A stretch of DNA of 64,000 nucleotides from Microbulbifer sp. VAAF005 (lineage in GTDB: Bacteria > Pseudomonadota > Gammaproteobacteria > Pseudomonadales > Cellvibrionaceae): assembly GCF_030012985.1 (NCBI RefSeq), contig NZ_CP120233.1, positions 4,645,001-4,709,000 of the forward strand. Reading direction: 5' to 3'. Below, one piece after another: positions 31,228-39,481 of this stretch. The notes under the pieces are model-generated. The model was not told the DNA's origin, made no database searches, and saw nothing but the letters and a program-made list of their open reading frames with translations. The position numbers were made by a program, and so were the translations under genes. Position 1 is the first letter of the stretch; each line of letters starts with the position of its first letter.

Positions 31228-32272
31228 GACGGTAAACAATTTGCGCAGCTCTGTGGAAGAGCTGCCTGTTGAGCGACTGCAAGAATATTTGTCCGGCAAA
31301 GTCGACGGTTTCAATGGGCCTGTAACGGTCACCAAATTTCCCGGTGGCCAGTCTAACCCCACGTTCAAGTTGCAGACCCCGGCGCGATCTTATGTTTTGC
31401 GGCGCCAACCTCCGGGCAAGTTATTGAAATCTGCCCATGCCGTAGATCGGGAGTACCGGGTAATGTCGGCACTCGCCGATACTAAGGTGCCGGTGCCCAA
31501 GGTATTGCACCTCTGTGAGGACCGGGACCTGATCGGTTCTATGTTTTATTTAATGGAATATTGTGAGGGCCGGATATTCTGGAATGCAGCACTGCCGGAA
31601 GTTGACGCCGAGCAGCGCAGCGCTATGTGCGATGAAATGAATCGTGTACTGGCGGCTATGCACAGTTTGGATATTAATGCCGTAGGCCTTTCGGATTACG
31701 GCCGACCTGGTAATTATTTCCAGCGGCAACTGGACCGCTGGAGCACTCAATATCGAGCCTCTGAGCTGGAGCCCATTGCCGCAATGGATGAGTTGATGGC
31801 CTGGTTGGGTGACGTTTTACCGGATGATGATGGGCGTATCGCGTTGGTGCACGGTGATTACCGGCTCGATAATATGATTTTCCATCCTCAGGAGCCCAAG
31901 GTCATAGCGCTTTTGGATTGGGAACTTTCCACACTGGGACATCCCTATGCCGACCTCGCTTACCAGTGTATGCAAATGCGAATGCCCGCTGGCAAAGATA
32001 AAATGTCCGGCCTATTAGGCTTGGATATAAAGGCCTTGGGCATCCCCTCCGAAAAAGAGTATGTGGCCAAATACTGCCAGCGAATGGGTATTGATGGGAT
32101 TGATAATTGGCCGTTTTATCTGGCTTTTAGCTTCTTTCGCCTGGCAGCGATTGTTCAGGGGGTGGTAAAGCGTGCAAAAGACGGCAATGCCTCCAATAAA
32201 AATGCGGCAAAACTGGGAGCCCTGGTGGAACCCCTCGCACAAGCTGCATTGGATATCGCTGCTAACGGTTAA
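31208..32272 (+). CDS. APH-type phosphotransferase (ACAD10/LvaA-like kinase)
   Basis: 354 residues of the aminoglycoside phosphotransferase superfamily. The ATP loop region ([15 protein letters not shown]), catalytic loop [15 protein letters not shown] (HGDxxxxN) and metal-binding [19 protein letters not shown] are clear. The start at 31208 overlaps the dehydrogenase stop by 20 nt, indicating coupled translation. In this setting such kinases phosphorylate a 4-hydroxyacyl-CoA rather than an antibiotic. Confidence 0.9.
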   Translation: MEDSVTETVNNLRSSVEELPVERLQEYLSGKVDGFNGPVTVTKFPGGQSNPTFKLQTPARSYVLRRQPPGKLLKSAHAVDREYRVMSALADTKVPVPKVLHLCEDRDLIGSMFYLMEYCEGRIFWNAALPEVDAEQRSAMCDEMNRVLAAMHSLDINAVGLSDYGRPGNYFQRQLDRWSTQYRASELEPIAAMDELMAWLGDVLPDDDGRIALVHGDYRLDNMIFHPQEPKVIALLDWELSTLGHPYADLAYQCMQMRMPAGKDKMSGLLGLDIKALGIPSEKEYVAKYCQRMGIDGIDNWPFYLAFSFFRLAAIVQGVVKRAKDGNASNKNAAKLGALVEPLAQAALDIAANG

Positions 32273-32296
32273 CTTCTGAAATTATAAGGATAAGAA

Positions 32297-33073
32297 ATGG
32301 CAAAGAATATTTTTGATCTCTCGGGAAAAATTGCCTTAGTGACAGGTGCCAGTCGGGGTATTGGTGAGGCCATCGCAAAACTTTTGGCTGAGCAGGGTGC
32401 CCATGTTTTGGTTTCCAGCAGAAAGATTGAAGGGTGTCAGGCCGTAGCTGATGCCATTGTGGATGCCGGTGGCTGTGCCGATGCGATCCCCTGTCATATT
32501 GGCAATATGGATAATATCCAGCAGGTTATTGGCGATATTCGCGAGCGATTTGGTCGCTTGGATATTTTAGTCAACAATGCGGCAACCAACCCTTATTTTG
32601 GGCATATTCTTGATACTGATCTAGCGGCCTTCGAAAAGACGGTAGAGGTCAATATACGCGGTTATTTCTTTATGTCGGTAGAAGCTGGCAAATTGATGCG
32701 AGAGCAGGGTGGTGGCGTTATTGTAAATACCGCCTCAGTGAATGCCTTGCAACCGGGTGTAGGGCAGGGTATTTATTCAATCACCAAGGCGGCGGTAGTC
32801 AATATGACCAAAGCGTTTGCCAAGGAGTGTGCGCAATTTAATATCCGGGTGAATGCTTTACTACCAGGGCTTACAAAAACCAAATTCGCCGGGGCATTGT
32901 TTTCCCACGAGGATATTTATAAAACTGCAGTTGGCCATATTCCCATGCACCGCCATGCGGAGCCGGAAGAGATGGCGGGTACAGTTTTGTACTTGGTCTC
33001 CGACGCTTCCAGTTATACGACTGGAGAATGTGTCGTTGTGGATGGTGGTTTGACTTCTTGTGGGGGGATTTAA
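32297..33073 (+). CDS. SDR family NAD(P)-dependent oxidoreductase
   Basis: 258 residues, classical short-chain dehydrogenase. Cofactor motif GASRGIGEA, NNAAT, catalytic Ser in NTASVN, and YSITK (Tyr-x-x-x-Lys) are in order. AAGGATAAG ribosome-binding site. Fourth gene of the operon and 2 nt before a second SDR. The likely step is oxidation of a hydroxyacyl-CoA to a ketoacyl-CoA. Confidence 0.9.
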   Translation: MAKNIFDLSGKIALVTGASRGIGEAIAKLLAEQGAHVLVSSRKIEGCQAVADAIVDAGGCADAIPCHIGNMDNIQQVIGDIRERFGRLDILVNNAATNPYFGHILDTDLAAFEKTVEVNIRGYFFMSVEAGKLMREQGGGVIVNTASVNALQPGVGQGIYSITKAAVVNMTKAFAKECAQFNIRVNALLPGLTKTKFAGALFSHEDIYKTAVGHIPMHRHAEPEEMAGTVLYLVSDASSYTTGECVVVDGGLTSCGGI

Positions 33074-33075
33074 CC

Positions 33076-33852
33076 ATGCATGATCCAATTCTCGATTTTA
33101 GCGATAAAGTCGCATTGATTACCGGCGCTGCCAGTGGATTTGGAAAATTACTAGCAGAGGAACTTGGTTCTCGGGGTGCTCGTTTGGTATTGGGAGATAT
33201 CAATGAAGAGGCTTTGATGCAGTTGGCGGACAAACTGGGAAGCCAAAATATTGCTGTGCGCGCCCAGCACTGTGATGTTTCCCAAGAGTCTGATTGCGCT
33301 GCTTTGGCGCAATTGGCTCAGTCAGAATTTGGACAGCTGGATATCGCTGTTAACAATGCTGGAATCGCGCCTCCAATGATGTCTCTCAAGCAGACAGAAG
33401 AGGCCATGATGGACCTTCAGTACAACGTTAACCTAAAGGGTGTTTTCCTGGGGCTTAAACACCAATTGCCCCTATTGAAGATGACCAGCGGAGCTGTACT
33501 GAATGTTTCCTCTATGGCGGGGCTGGGCGGCGCTCCCAAGATTGCCTCTTACGCAGCGGCAAAACATGGTGTGATCGGCCTGACCAAAACGGCAGCGATG
33601 GAAAACGCCAAGTACGGTATCCGTGTAAACGCAATTTGCCCCTTCTATTGCCTCACCCCGATGGTTACCGATATTGCAACTGAAGATGCCAGCCCTGAAC
33701 AAGTTCAAGCGTTTCTCGCTGAGGGATGCCCGATGAAACGCCTGGGCAAGCCGGAAGAAGTCGTAGCGGCCATGTTGATGCTGGTTTCCCCAAAAATGAC
33801 TTACATTACCGGGCAGGCACTGGCAGTAGATGGCGGCCTCTCGGCCTATTGA
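33076..33852 (+). CDS. SDR family oxidoreductase, second of the operon
   Basis: 258 residues with GAASGFGKLL, NNAGI, catalytic Ser in NVSSM and YAAAKHG. The ATG at 33076 follows GGGGGGATTT and lies 2 nt after the upstream stop, so the two SDRs are tightly coupled. They are clearly divergent from each other, suggesting different substrates or stereochemistry rather than a recent duplication. Confidence 0.9.
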   Translation: MHDPILDFSDKVALITGAASGFGKLLAEELGSRGARLVLGDINEEALMQLADKLGSQNIAVRAQHCDVSQESDCAALAQLAQSEFGQLDIAVNNAGIAPPMMSLKQTEEAMMDLQYNVNLKGVFLGLKHQLPLLKMTSGAVLNVSSMAGLGGAPKIASYAAAKHGVIGLTKTAAMENAKYGIRVNAICPFYCLTPMVTDIATEDASPEQVQAFLAEGCPMKRLGKPEEVVAAMLMLVSPKMTYITGQALAVDGGLSAY

Positions 33853-33901
33853 GGTTGGGAGTCGCTGAGAAAGCGAATAGAGAATCGAAAAGGAGCCTTC
33901 G

Positions 33902-34360
33902 ATGCCTGTAGAAATTTCACCTGATAGCCTCGGCTATTACATTGGTTTTGAAACAGAGCCCACAGATTGGTTTGAAATTGACCAGCAGAGAGTTGATAGC
34001 TTTGCTGAGTGCACCTTGGATCGACAGTTTATTCATGTAGACCCAGAGGCCGCGGCGAAAACGCCTTTTGGGGGAACGGTTGCCCATGGTTTTCTATCAC
34101 TGTCACTGCTGCCTTATTTTGTAGGGGCTCTACAGATAACGGTTACAGGTGCTTATATGGGGGTGAATTATGGTTTGGATAAAGTCCGCTTTATCAACCC
34201 GGTAAAGACCGGTAGCCGGGTGCGCGTATTTGGGAAAATACTGGATATTATGGAGAAAAAAGAGTCCCACTATCAAATTAAGCTGATGGTAACAATGGAA
34301 ATAGAGGGCGAGGCGAAGCCAGCTTTAGTTGCAGAGTGGATTTTCCTACAGATTACCTAG
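33902..34360 (+). CDS. MaoC family (R)-specific enoyl-CoA hydratase
   Basis: 152 residues, single hot-dog domain. The hydratase-2 motif is visible: FIHVDPEAAAKTPFGGTVAHGFLSLSL, with the Asp and His used in hydration. AAAAGGAGC precedes the ATG. Last gene of the acyl-CoA operon; adds water to a 2-enoyl-CoA. Confidence 0.9.
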   Translation: MPVEISPDSLGYYIGFETEPTDWFEIDQQRVDSFAECTLDRQFIHVDPEAAAKTPFGGTVAHGFLSLSLLPYFVGALQITVTGAYMGVNYGLDKVRFINPVKTGSRVRVFGKILDIMEKKESHYQIKLMVTMEIEGEAKPALVAEWIFLQIT

Positions 34361-34449
34361 TGGGATCAGTATCAGGCCGGACCACCATGTTTCTAAGTCG
34401 CAGAGGAAAGTGGTGGTTTCGATCTGTTTGAGAGTTGTTTAAGGCGAGT

Positions 34450-34977
34450 TTACAAAAATGTTTCTTGTTGTTTAAGGGTGTTGAGACCCATGCGAACAAT
34501 GTTCAAGTGAGAAGCGGGAATACCTTTTTTGTAGTACTCACCAGTAAAGTCAAACTGTTGGACTTCGATAAATGGTGAGAATAGGGTGCATCCCCAATAG
34601 GGGTTTATACCCCACCAGCCATATTTTCCAGCGGTTCTGGGGTTTCTTTGAAAGAAGTTGTAAGCCCTTTTGATATTGTCATATTTGAGTTTGAATTTTC
34701 TTTTGTCATTGATGCTGTGGGCATCAAATATCACCAGGCATTGTATAGAGATGCCTTGCCGGCCAAGTGCATTGGCGATTTTTATTGCAGCATTTCCCCC
34801 TCTGCTGTAGCCAAACAATATCGCTGCTTTTTTGCGCGAAATCCCATTTTTAAGGTGACGGTAAATAGTTAGCTTTCGTGTGTGGGAAAATATCCGCCCT
34901 TGAAGTTGGTTGATTACCGACTTTAGTACCGGATTTTCTCCGGCAGAAGGACCGCCGGCACCGTAGATGCCCACCAC
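34450..34977 (-). CDS. Alpha/beta-hydrolase-like protein with GYSRGG elbow, 5' end uncertain
   Basis: 175 residues as read from a GTG at 34977. The segment AAILFGYSRGGNAAIKIANAL is a nucleophile elbow (GxSxG) typical of lipase-like hydrolases, and VIFDAH could supply the acid. No ribosome-binding site precedes the GTG. The frame is open a further 26 codons upstream and those residues (QFEFSLPIQSQLSHYTVVGIYG) look like a genuine strand, but no usual start codon exists before the TAG that ends the previous gene in the same frame. Either a rare start, read-through or a lost 5' end. Specific family not recognised. Confidence 0.55.
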   Translation of the reverse strand: MVGIYGAGGPSAGENPVLKSVINQLQGRIFSHTRKLTIYRHLKNGISRKKAAILFGYSRGGNAAIKIANALGRQGISIQCLVIFDAHSINDKRKFKLKYDNIKRAYNFFQRNPRTAGKYGWWGINPYWGCTLFSPFIEVQQFDFTGEYYKKGIPASHLNIVRMGLNTLKQQETFL

Positions 34978-35052
34978 AGTGTAGTGGCTAAGTTGAGACT
35001 GTATAGGGAGTGAGAATTCGAACTGGCCGCTTGAACTTGATATCAGTTGTTT

Positions 35053-35517
35053 CTAGCTCCTTGAAGCCGTGCTCGATAAAATCCGGCAGTGACGCTTAGC
35101 ACTTTTACGTAGTTCATCGGGTAGGGATTCTTCACTTCCATCCTGCTGTTCTGCCCGCCAATAGTGGCACAAGGCAATATACTCGCCACTATTTACCTGA
35201 TTGCGTAGTGCGAGCCAGGGATCTGGCGCTGGGGTAACTGCCATCACAGTTTCTTTCCAATCCCTTAACGCCGGCTCGTACAAATGCTGCTCGGTGGAAT
35301 TTGCCTTGTGAGTGAAGGCACCTAGGTGTTGGGCTGGATGAAGAAGCAATAGCAAGGCGGTTACCAAGCTACAACTTACTGTTGCACGAGAGAGTAGATG
35401 ATTGACGTTTACTTTCGGCTTATAGGTTTGGGCTGTTTTATATAGATCGTCATCCAGCTGCTGCGGGGAAGTCAACGTCTCGGCTTCTTTAAAATATTGA
35501 TTTTCCCAATTGCTCAT
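35053..35517 (-). CDS. Single-pass membrane protein downstream of an ECF-like sigma gene (possible anti-sigma)
   Basis: 154 residues: about 45 cytoplasmic residues, one hydrophobic stretch (SCSLVTALLLLLH, about residues 49-61) and about 90 residues outside. No zinc anti-sigma motif (HxxxCxxC) is visible. The position 13 nt after the sigma gene, on the same strand, suggests a regulator of that sigma factor. Ends in TAG, in frame with the hydrolase gene that follows. Confidence 0.55.
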   Translation of the reverse strand: MSNWENQYFKEAETLTSPQQLDDDLYKTAQTYKPKVNVNHLLSRATVSCSLVTALLLLLHPAQHLGAFTHKANSTEQHLYEPALRDWKETVMAVTPAPDPWLALRNQVNSGEYIALCHYWRAEQQDGSEESLPDELRKSAKRHCRILSSTASRS

Positions 35518-35530
35518 AGCATTAACTCGA

Positions 35531-36058
35531 TTACTCTTCGATAACTTCTACTTGCCAAGGTCTTCTCTCCGAACCGTATATCGCTTCGTCCAGTGCGGTT
35601 CGGGCGCGATGATATAGGGTGCGGCATTTATTGAGAGAGAGCTGCTCGATGTCAGCCACTGTTGCCAGTGGCAGCTTGCATTCCATATGCAGTAATAAAA
35701 CATTGCGCAATTGAGAAGGTAAATTTTGAATCGCTGCGAGAATTCTATTCTGCTGGGGAGACTCATGCGCGGATTTCTTCGAACTGGAAAATTCCTCAAG
35801 CTTGAGCAATTTATTGACTTGGATGTAAAGCCAACTTTTAAGCAGGCGCCCGTGCAGTTCTGGTGGATTTTCCAAAAGACCACGCCAGAGTTTTTGCAAG
35901 AGTAAAGTGGTTGAAGATGGCGCCATTTGCATACAGTAGCGATACAGGGAATCTTTATGGCGGCCGTAGAGTTGACGGAACACAGCAGGTTTGCGCGACT
36001 CCTTGTAGTATTGGAATAGCGCCTCGTCAGATAGCTGGCGTAACTCTTTGAGAGACAA
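35531..36058 (-). CDS. ECF-like RNA polymerase sigma factor
   Basis: 175 residues. Region 2 is recognisable (ALFQYYKESRKPAVFRQLYGRHKDSLYRYCMQM) and region 4 is a helix-turn-helix (LPSQLRNVLLLHMECKLPLATVADIEQLSLNKCRTLYHRARTAL). A TTG start at 36058 is chosen because GGAGG lies 9 nt before it; the upstream GTG at 36100 has none. Cotranscribed with a membrane protein and a hydrolase, which may be its regulator and a target. Confidence 0.75.
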   Translation of the reverse strand: MSLKELRQLSDEALFQYYKESRKPAVFRQLYGRHKDSLYRYCMQMAPSSTTLLLQKLWRGLLENPPELHGRLLKSWLYIQVNKLLKLEEFSSSKKSAHESPQQNRILAAIQNLPSQLRNVLLLHMECKLPLATVADIEQLSLNKCRTLYHRARTALDEAIYGSERRPWQVEVIEE

Positions 36059-36331
36059 TGTCTTGAGCCTCCGTACGCAAATTATCCCGCCTCGAACCAC
36101 TGGCCGAGTATTGGTTTATGCGGCGTCAATAAAGAAGATTGTAGTATGGTTCTGCGTCGCAATTATTCTCTGGCCAGTACTTATAATTTCAGCCGATGTC
36201 ACGGTACGACAGATACGAATCTTCGGGCTTGCGAAGTATAGTTGCCCCTGGTTTGAGAGGTGGTTGCTCGGGTAAGGGCCAACGCCAGATTTATCAATAA
36301 GTGATGATGCGCCTAATTAAGCCATCAAGCG

Positions 36332-37408
36332 TCAAAAAGAGGCTTGCTCCGGCAAGGGTAGTGGCAATTGAACAGGGCCTTGCCCCGCCCGGAGGTCTGT
36401 GAGTCGCAGGCCTACCCCAAGAAGGCGGATGGGAGCAGGGCGTTTTTCTCGACACTCCTGCAGTAGCTGGCGGAATTCAGAAATACGCCCGGCACGGCTG
36501 CTGCGCTCGTGGGTGCTGGTAGTAAAATCTGCGTACTTTACTTTAACGGTGGCGCCATTTACTTCGTAACGATCGCCGAGTTTTTCCAGGCGCTCCAGCA
36601 GACGCATATACAGCTCTGTCAGCTGTTCCAGCCATTCGTCAAAACTGAATAAGTCTTCGCGAAAGGTGCGCTCGACACTAACACTCTTGCGGGAGCCATC
36701 GCCGCTTACCGGGCGATCGTCAACACCACGGCAAAGGTCGTAAAGGCGGCGGCCAAATTTGCCAAACTTCTTACTCAGTTCAACTTGTGAAAAATTGCGT
36801 AAATCCGCGCAAGTGCGAATGCCTTGTCGATGCATTTTCTCTGCGGTTACCCGTCCCACGCCGTGAATTTTGTTGATAGGCAGGCGCAAAACAAATTGAT
36901 CGACCTCGCTCGGCGTAATGACTGTCAATCCGTCAGGCTTCTGCCAATCACTGGCAATTTTGGCGAGGAATTTATTCGGGGCCACCCCGGCAGAAATAGT
37001 GATACCCAGGGTATCGTGCACCCGTTGCCGGATTTCCTCAGCGATCAGGGTGGCACTGCCGTGGCAGCGGCCACTGTCGGTGACATCCAGGAAGGCTTCG
37101 TCCAGGGATAGGGGCTCAATATCATCGCAGTAGTCGAGAAATATCTCCCGTATCTGCCCGCTGACCTCCCGGTACTTAGCCATGTTGCCGGGTACTACAA
37201 TCAAATCAGGGCACAGTTTCTTGGCCTGGGCGGTAGGCATTGCGGAGCGAACCCCATAGCTGCGGGCTTCATAGTTGCAGGTAGAGATCACCCCGCGCCG
37301 GTCGCTACTGCCTCCAACGGCCAAAGGGCGTCCACGGAGATTGGGATCGTCACGCATTTCGACCGAAGCGTAGAAGCAGTCACAATCACAGTGGATAATC
37401 TTTCTCAT
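36332..37408 (-). CDS. dinB: DNA polymerase IV (Y family)
   Basis: 358 residues, as in E. coli DinB (351). Performs error-prone translesion synthesis. Palm motifs HCDCDCFYASVEMRD and EPLSLDEAFLDVT carry the metal-binding acids, and the little-finger domain follows. The ATG at 37408 gives the standard N-terminus (MRKIIHCD); an upstream in-frame extension to 37624 overlaps the divergent CMD gene and is not used. The C-terminus QLPLP resembles a beta-clamp-binding peptide. Confidence 0.95.
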   Translation of the reverse strand: MRKIIHCDCDCFYASVEMRDDPNLRGRPLAVGGSSDRRGVISTCNYEARSYGVRSAMPTAQAKKLCPDLIVVPGNMAKYREVSGQIREIFLDYCDDIEPLSLDEAFLDVTDSGRCHGSATLIAEEIRQRVHDTLGITISAGVAPNKFLAKIASDWQKPDGLTVITPSEVDQFVLRLPINKIHGVGRVTAEKMHRQGIRTCADLRNFSQVELSKKFGKFGRRLYDLCRGVDDRPVSGDGSRKSVSVERTFREDLFSFDEWLEQLTELYMRLLERLEKLGDRYEVNGATVKVKYADFTTSTHERSSRAGRISEFRQLLQECREKRPAPIRLLGVGLRLTDLRAGQGPVQLPLPLPEQASF

Positions 37409-37490
37409 GCTGTGATTATATACAGTGTTATGTCGTGCCAGAAAGTAATTTATGCCACTTGGACACCCGGCGATGACAGGTAGGTGAATA

Positions 37491-38031
37491 ATGAGCAGTA
37501 TTCCGTTGGTCGAGCACCCAGCTTCCGATGATGTAGCCAGGGTTTTTGCTGAGATTGATGACGAGCTGGGGGATCCCCAGTCTGTTCCGTGTCTACGCCC
37601 AACACCCGGGATTACTTGAGGCAAACTGGTACAAGTTTAAGACGGTGATGATTCACGGCTGTTTGTCGGCGCAGCTGAAAGAAGCCATTGGCCTGGCAGT
37701 CTCAGCCGATAACCACTGTGACTATGGCATTTACCATCACAGTATGTCTCTGCAAATGCTTGGGGTGGAAACGGATGAAGTGATGCGAATTCGCACTGAC
37801 CCCAAGCATGTGCACTTTTCTGAAAAAGAGCACGCCCTGTTTGACTTGGCGCGCAATGCCAACAGCGCCCCTGATGACCATCGCGAGCACCTGATCGCCG
37901 CTGCGCGAAAGCTCGGTGCCGGTGATGATGAGATTCTTGAGGCGTTGGGCGTAATGGAGATGGTACTGGGGGCCAATCACATTGCTGAAGTGCTCAGCCT
38001 GGCGCCGACCCGAGTGCCTCACAAGAAGTAA
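37491..38031 (+). CDS. Carboxymuconolactone decarboxylase/AhpD-like protein, frameshifted at 37568-37572
   Basis: Starting at ATG 37491 the frame reads MSSIPLVEHPASDDVARVF and EIDDELG, then leaves phase in a G5 run. The +1 frame continues IPSLFRVYAQHPGLLEANW to the stop at 38031. With one G fewer the product is about 180 residues and matches CMD/AhpD-like alpha-helical proteins. The usual CxxC is reduced to one Cys (NHCDYGIYHH), so peroxidase activity is doubtful. Divergent from dinB. Likely a sequence error. Confidence 0.75.
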
Positions 38032-38056
38032 TAACAGGCGCCCTTGGGCGGCTGTT

Positions 38057-38215
38057 CTACTTGGGTCTGCCGAAAATCAGTGCCAGCACAAACATCACAA
38101 GGAAAATAAAGAAGAGAATCTTGGCTATTTCAGTTGCGGTCGAAGCGATGCCACTAAAGCCAAAGAAGGCGGCGATCAGCGCAATAACCAGGAAGGTGAC
38201 AGCCCAGCGCAACAT
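38057..38215 (-). CDS. DUF1328/YtjA family small membrane protein
   Basis: 52 residues with two hydrophobic helices, beginning [20 protein letters not shown] and continuing [18 protein letters not shown], ending GRPK. This is the DUF1328 (YtjA) family of small inner-membrane proteins found across Proteobacteria. A GGGAGCC ribosome-binding site lies upstream of the ATG. Function unknown. Confidence 0.93.
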   Translation of the reverse strand: MLRWAVTFLVIALIAAFFGFSGIASTATEIAKILFFIFLVMFVLALIFGRPK

Positions 38216-38260
38216 AAGAGGCTCCCAATAGAGTGGAGGGAGCCTTGGGCTCCCGTTCCG

Positions 38261-38956
38261 CTAATTGATAGAGTCCCGCTCCACAGGTTCCAAATGGTCG
38301 CCTGCTTTCATCAGGGTTAGTTGCTCCAGTGTGGCAAACTGGAAGCCCTTTTGCCTGAGTTGCGCAGTAATGAGGGGCAGGGCCTCCATTACCTGATGGT
38401 GCTGACCATACATGGGATGCAACAGAACCACACTTCCGTCTTTTGCCTTTTGGGATATATAGTCAGCTGCGACTTGAGCGCCGCCTGCTTGCAGTTGCTC
38501 AGTAGGATCGATATCCCAGTGAGCAATCTTGAACTGGTGATCACTTAAAAGCGTGCCCAGCTCGTCAGACATCTTTCCGTGAGGAGGGAGAAACATGGGC
38601 TTGCTGGTATAGCCATTACTTTGTAGTAGCCGACAGGTTTTTTTAATCTCTTCCTTGGCACTGCTCAAAGGCATCTGGGAAAGGTTTGTGTGTGAGTAAC
38701 CATGGTTACCTAACTGATGTCCAGCCTGAATGATTGCCTGGGTCTGCTCCGGGTACCTTTCCATTTCCTGCCCTGTAGGGAAAAAAGTGGCGGTCACTTC
38801 CAAAGACTCGAGCCGCTTTAACAGTGGCTCGGTTTTGTCGGGGGAGGGCCCCTCATCAAAAATAAGCGCTACCCATTTATCCTTGCCGGTAATTGCCTGG
38901 GCACAGATTGAAAATACAAAAAGCCAAATGCAAATAGCATTAATTATTATTTTCAT
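38261..38956 (-). CDS. Secreted polysaccharide deacetylase (NodB domain) with altered metal motif
   Basis: 231 residues with a signal peptide (MKIIINAICIWLFVFSICAQA). NodB motifs in order: motif 1 is IFDEGPSP, where the usual metal-binding second Asp of TFDDGP is Glu; motif 2 is NHGYSH (H-x3-H); motif 3 PPHGKMS, where most members have an Arg; motif 4 HWDIDPTEQ; motif 5 LLHPMY, where His replaces nothing but the flank differs. It probably acts on cell-wall or surface polysaccharide in the periplasm, possibly with reduced or changed activity. Ends at 38261, 45 nt from the DUF1328 gene. Confidence 0.85.
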   Translation of the reverse strand: MKIIINAICIWLFVFSICAQAITGKDKWVALIFDEGPSPDKTEPLLKRLESLEVTATFFPTGQEMERYPEQTQAIIQAGHQLGNHGYSHTNLSQMPLSSAKEEIKKTCRLLQSNGYTSKPMFLPPHGKMSDELGTLLSDHQFKIAHWDIDPTEQLQAGGAQVAADYISQKAKDGSVVLLHPMYGQHHQVMEALPLITAQLRQKGFQFATLEQLTLMKAGDHLEPVERDSIN

Positions 38957-38981
38957 TTTTTAGGGTTTCCACAGATAGAAA

Positions 38982-39009
38982 AAAAGCCGTCAATGACGGC
39001 TTTTTTCTT
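38982..39009 (-). terminator. Terminator of fdxA
   Basis: Compact hairpin GCCGTC/GACGGC with A run on one side and T run on the other (bidirectional form), immediately after fdxA on the minus strand. Confidence 0.85.
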
Positions 39010-39018
39010 TGAACTTGT

Positions 39019-39342
39019 TTAGCGCTCCAGCTGGTCCAGCTTGCCCTTCTTGCCGTCCCACTCCTCGGCATCGGGTAATGGGTCTTTCTTCTCAGTAATA
39101 TTGGGCCATACCTCGGCGAGTTCTGCGTTCAACTCGATAAATTCCTGCTGATCGTCCGGAACCTCATCCTCAGAGAAAATCGCGTTGGCGGGGCACTCCG
39201 GCTCACACAGGGCGCAGTCGATACACTCGTCTGGGTGAATTACCAGGAAATTGGGGCCTTCGTAAAAACAGTCTACCGGGCAAACCTCTACACAGTCGGT
39301 GTATTTACACTTAATGCAGTTTTCCCCAATTACGAATGTCAT
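39019..39342 (-). CDS. fdxA: 7Fe ferredoxin FdxA
   Basis: 107 residues. Cys pattern [18 protein letters not shown] binds the [3Fe-4S]/[4Fe-4S] pair together with [12 protein letters not shown], and the long C-terminal tail ([21 protein letters not shown]) is typical of the Azotobacter-type FdxA. ATG at 39342 preceded by GAGGGACA. The mutS-fdxA order on one strand is the same as in Pseudomonas. Confidence 0.95.
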   Translation of the reverse strand: MTFVIGENCIKCKYTDCVEVCPVDCFYEGPNFLVIHPDECIDCALCEPECPANAIFSEDEVPDDQQEFIELNAELAEVWPNITEKKDPLPDAEEWDGKKGKLDQLER

Positions 39343-39457
39343 GTTTGTCCCTCGATAGTGCCACTGAATTCTTCGTGCAGCGGATTTTATCAATTACTGG
39401 CGCGAATTGTAGTGGCTTTTCAGTCGATTTAGTTCACTGTTTATAACAGGATGAATT

Positions 39458-39475
39458 GGGCGACCAGGGTCGCCC
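39458..39475 (-). terminator. Hairpin after mutS
   Basis: Perfect stem GGGCGACC/GGTCGCCC with a 2-nt AG centre, just past the mutS stop. The minus-strand T tract is weak, so this may be a partial terminator that lets mutS transcripts reach fdxA. Confidence 0.5.
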
Positions 39476-39481
39476 GGTCTT

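Noticed and set aside
31208..32272. Aminoglycoside resistance kinase
   Set aside because: The family name is misleading; the overlap with an acyl-CoA dehydrogenase gene points to acyl-CoA metabolism.
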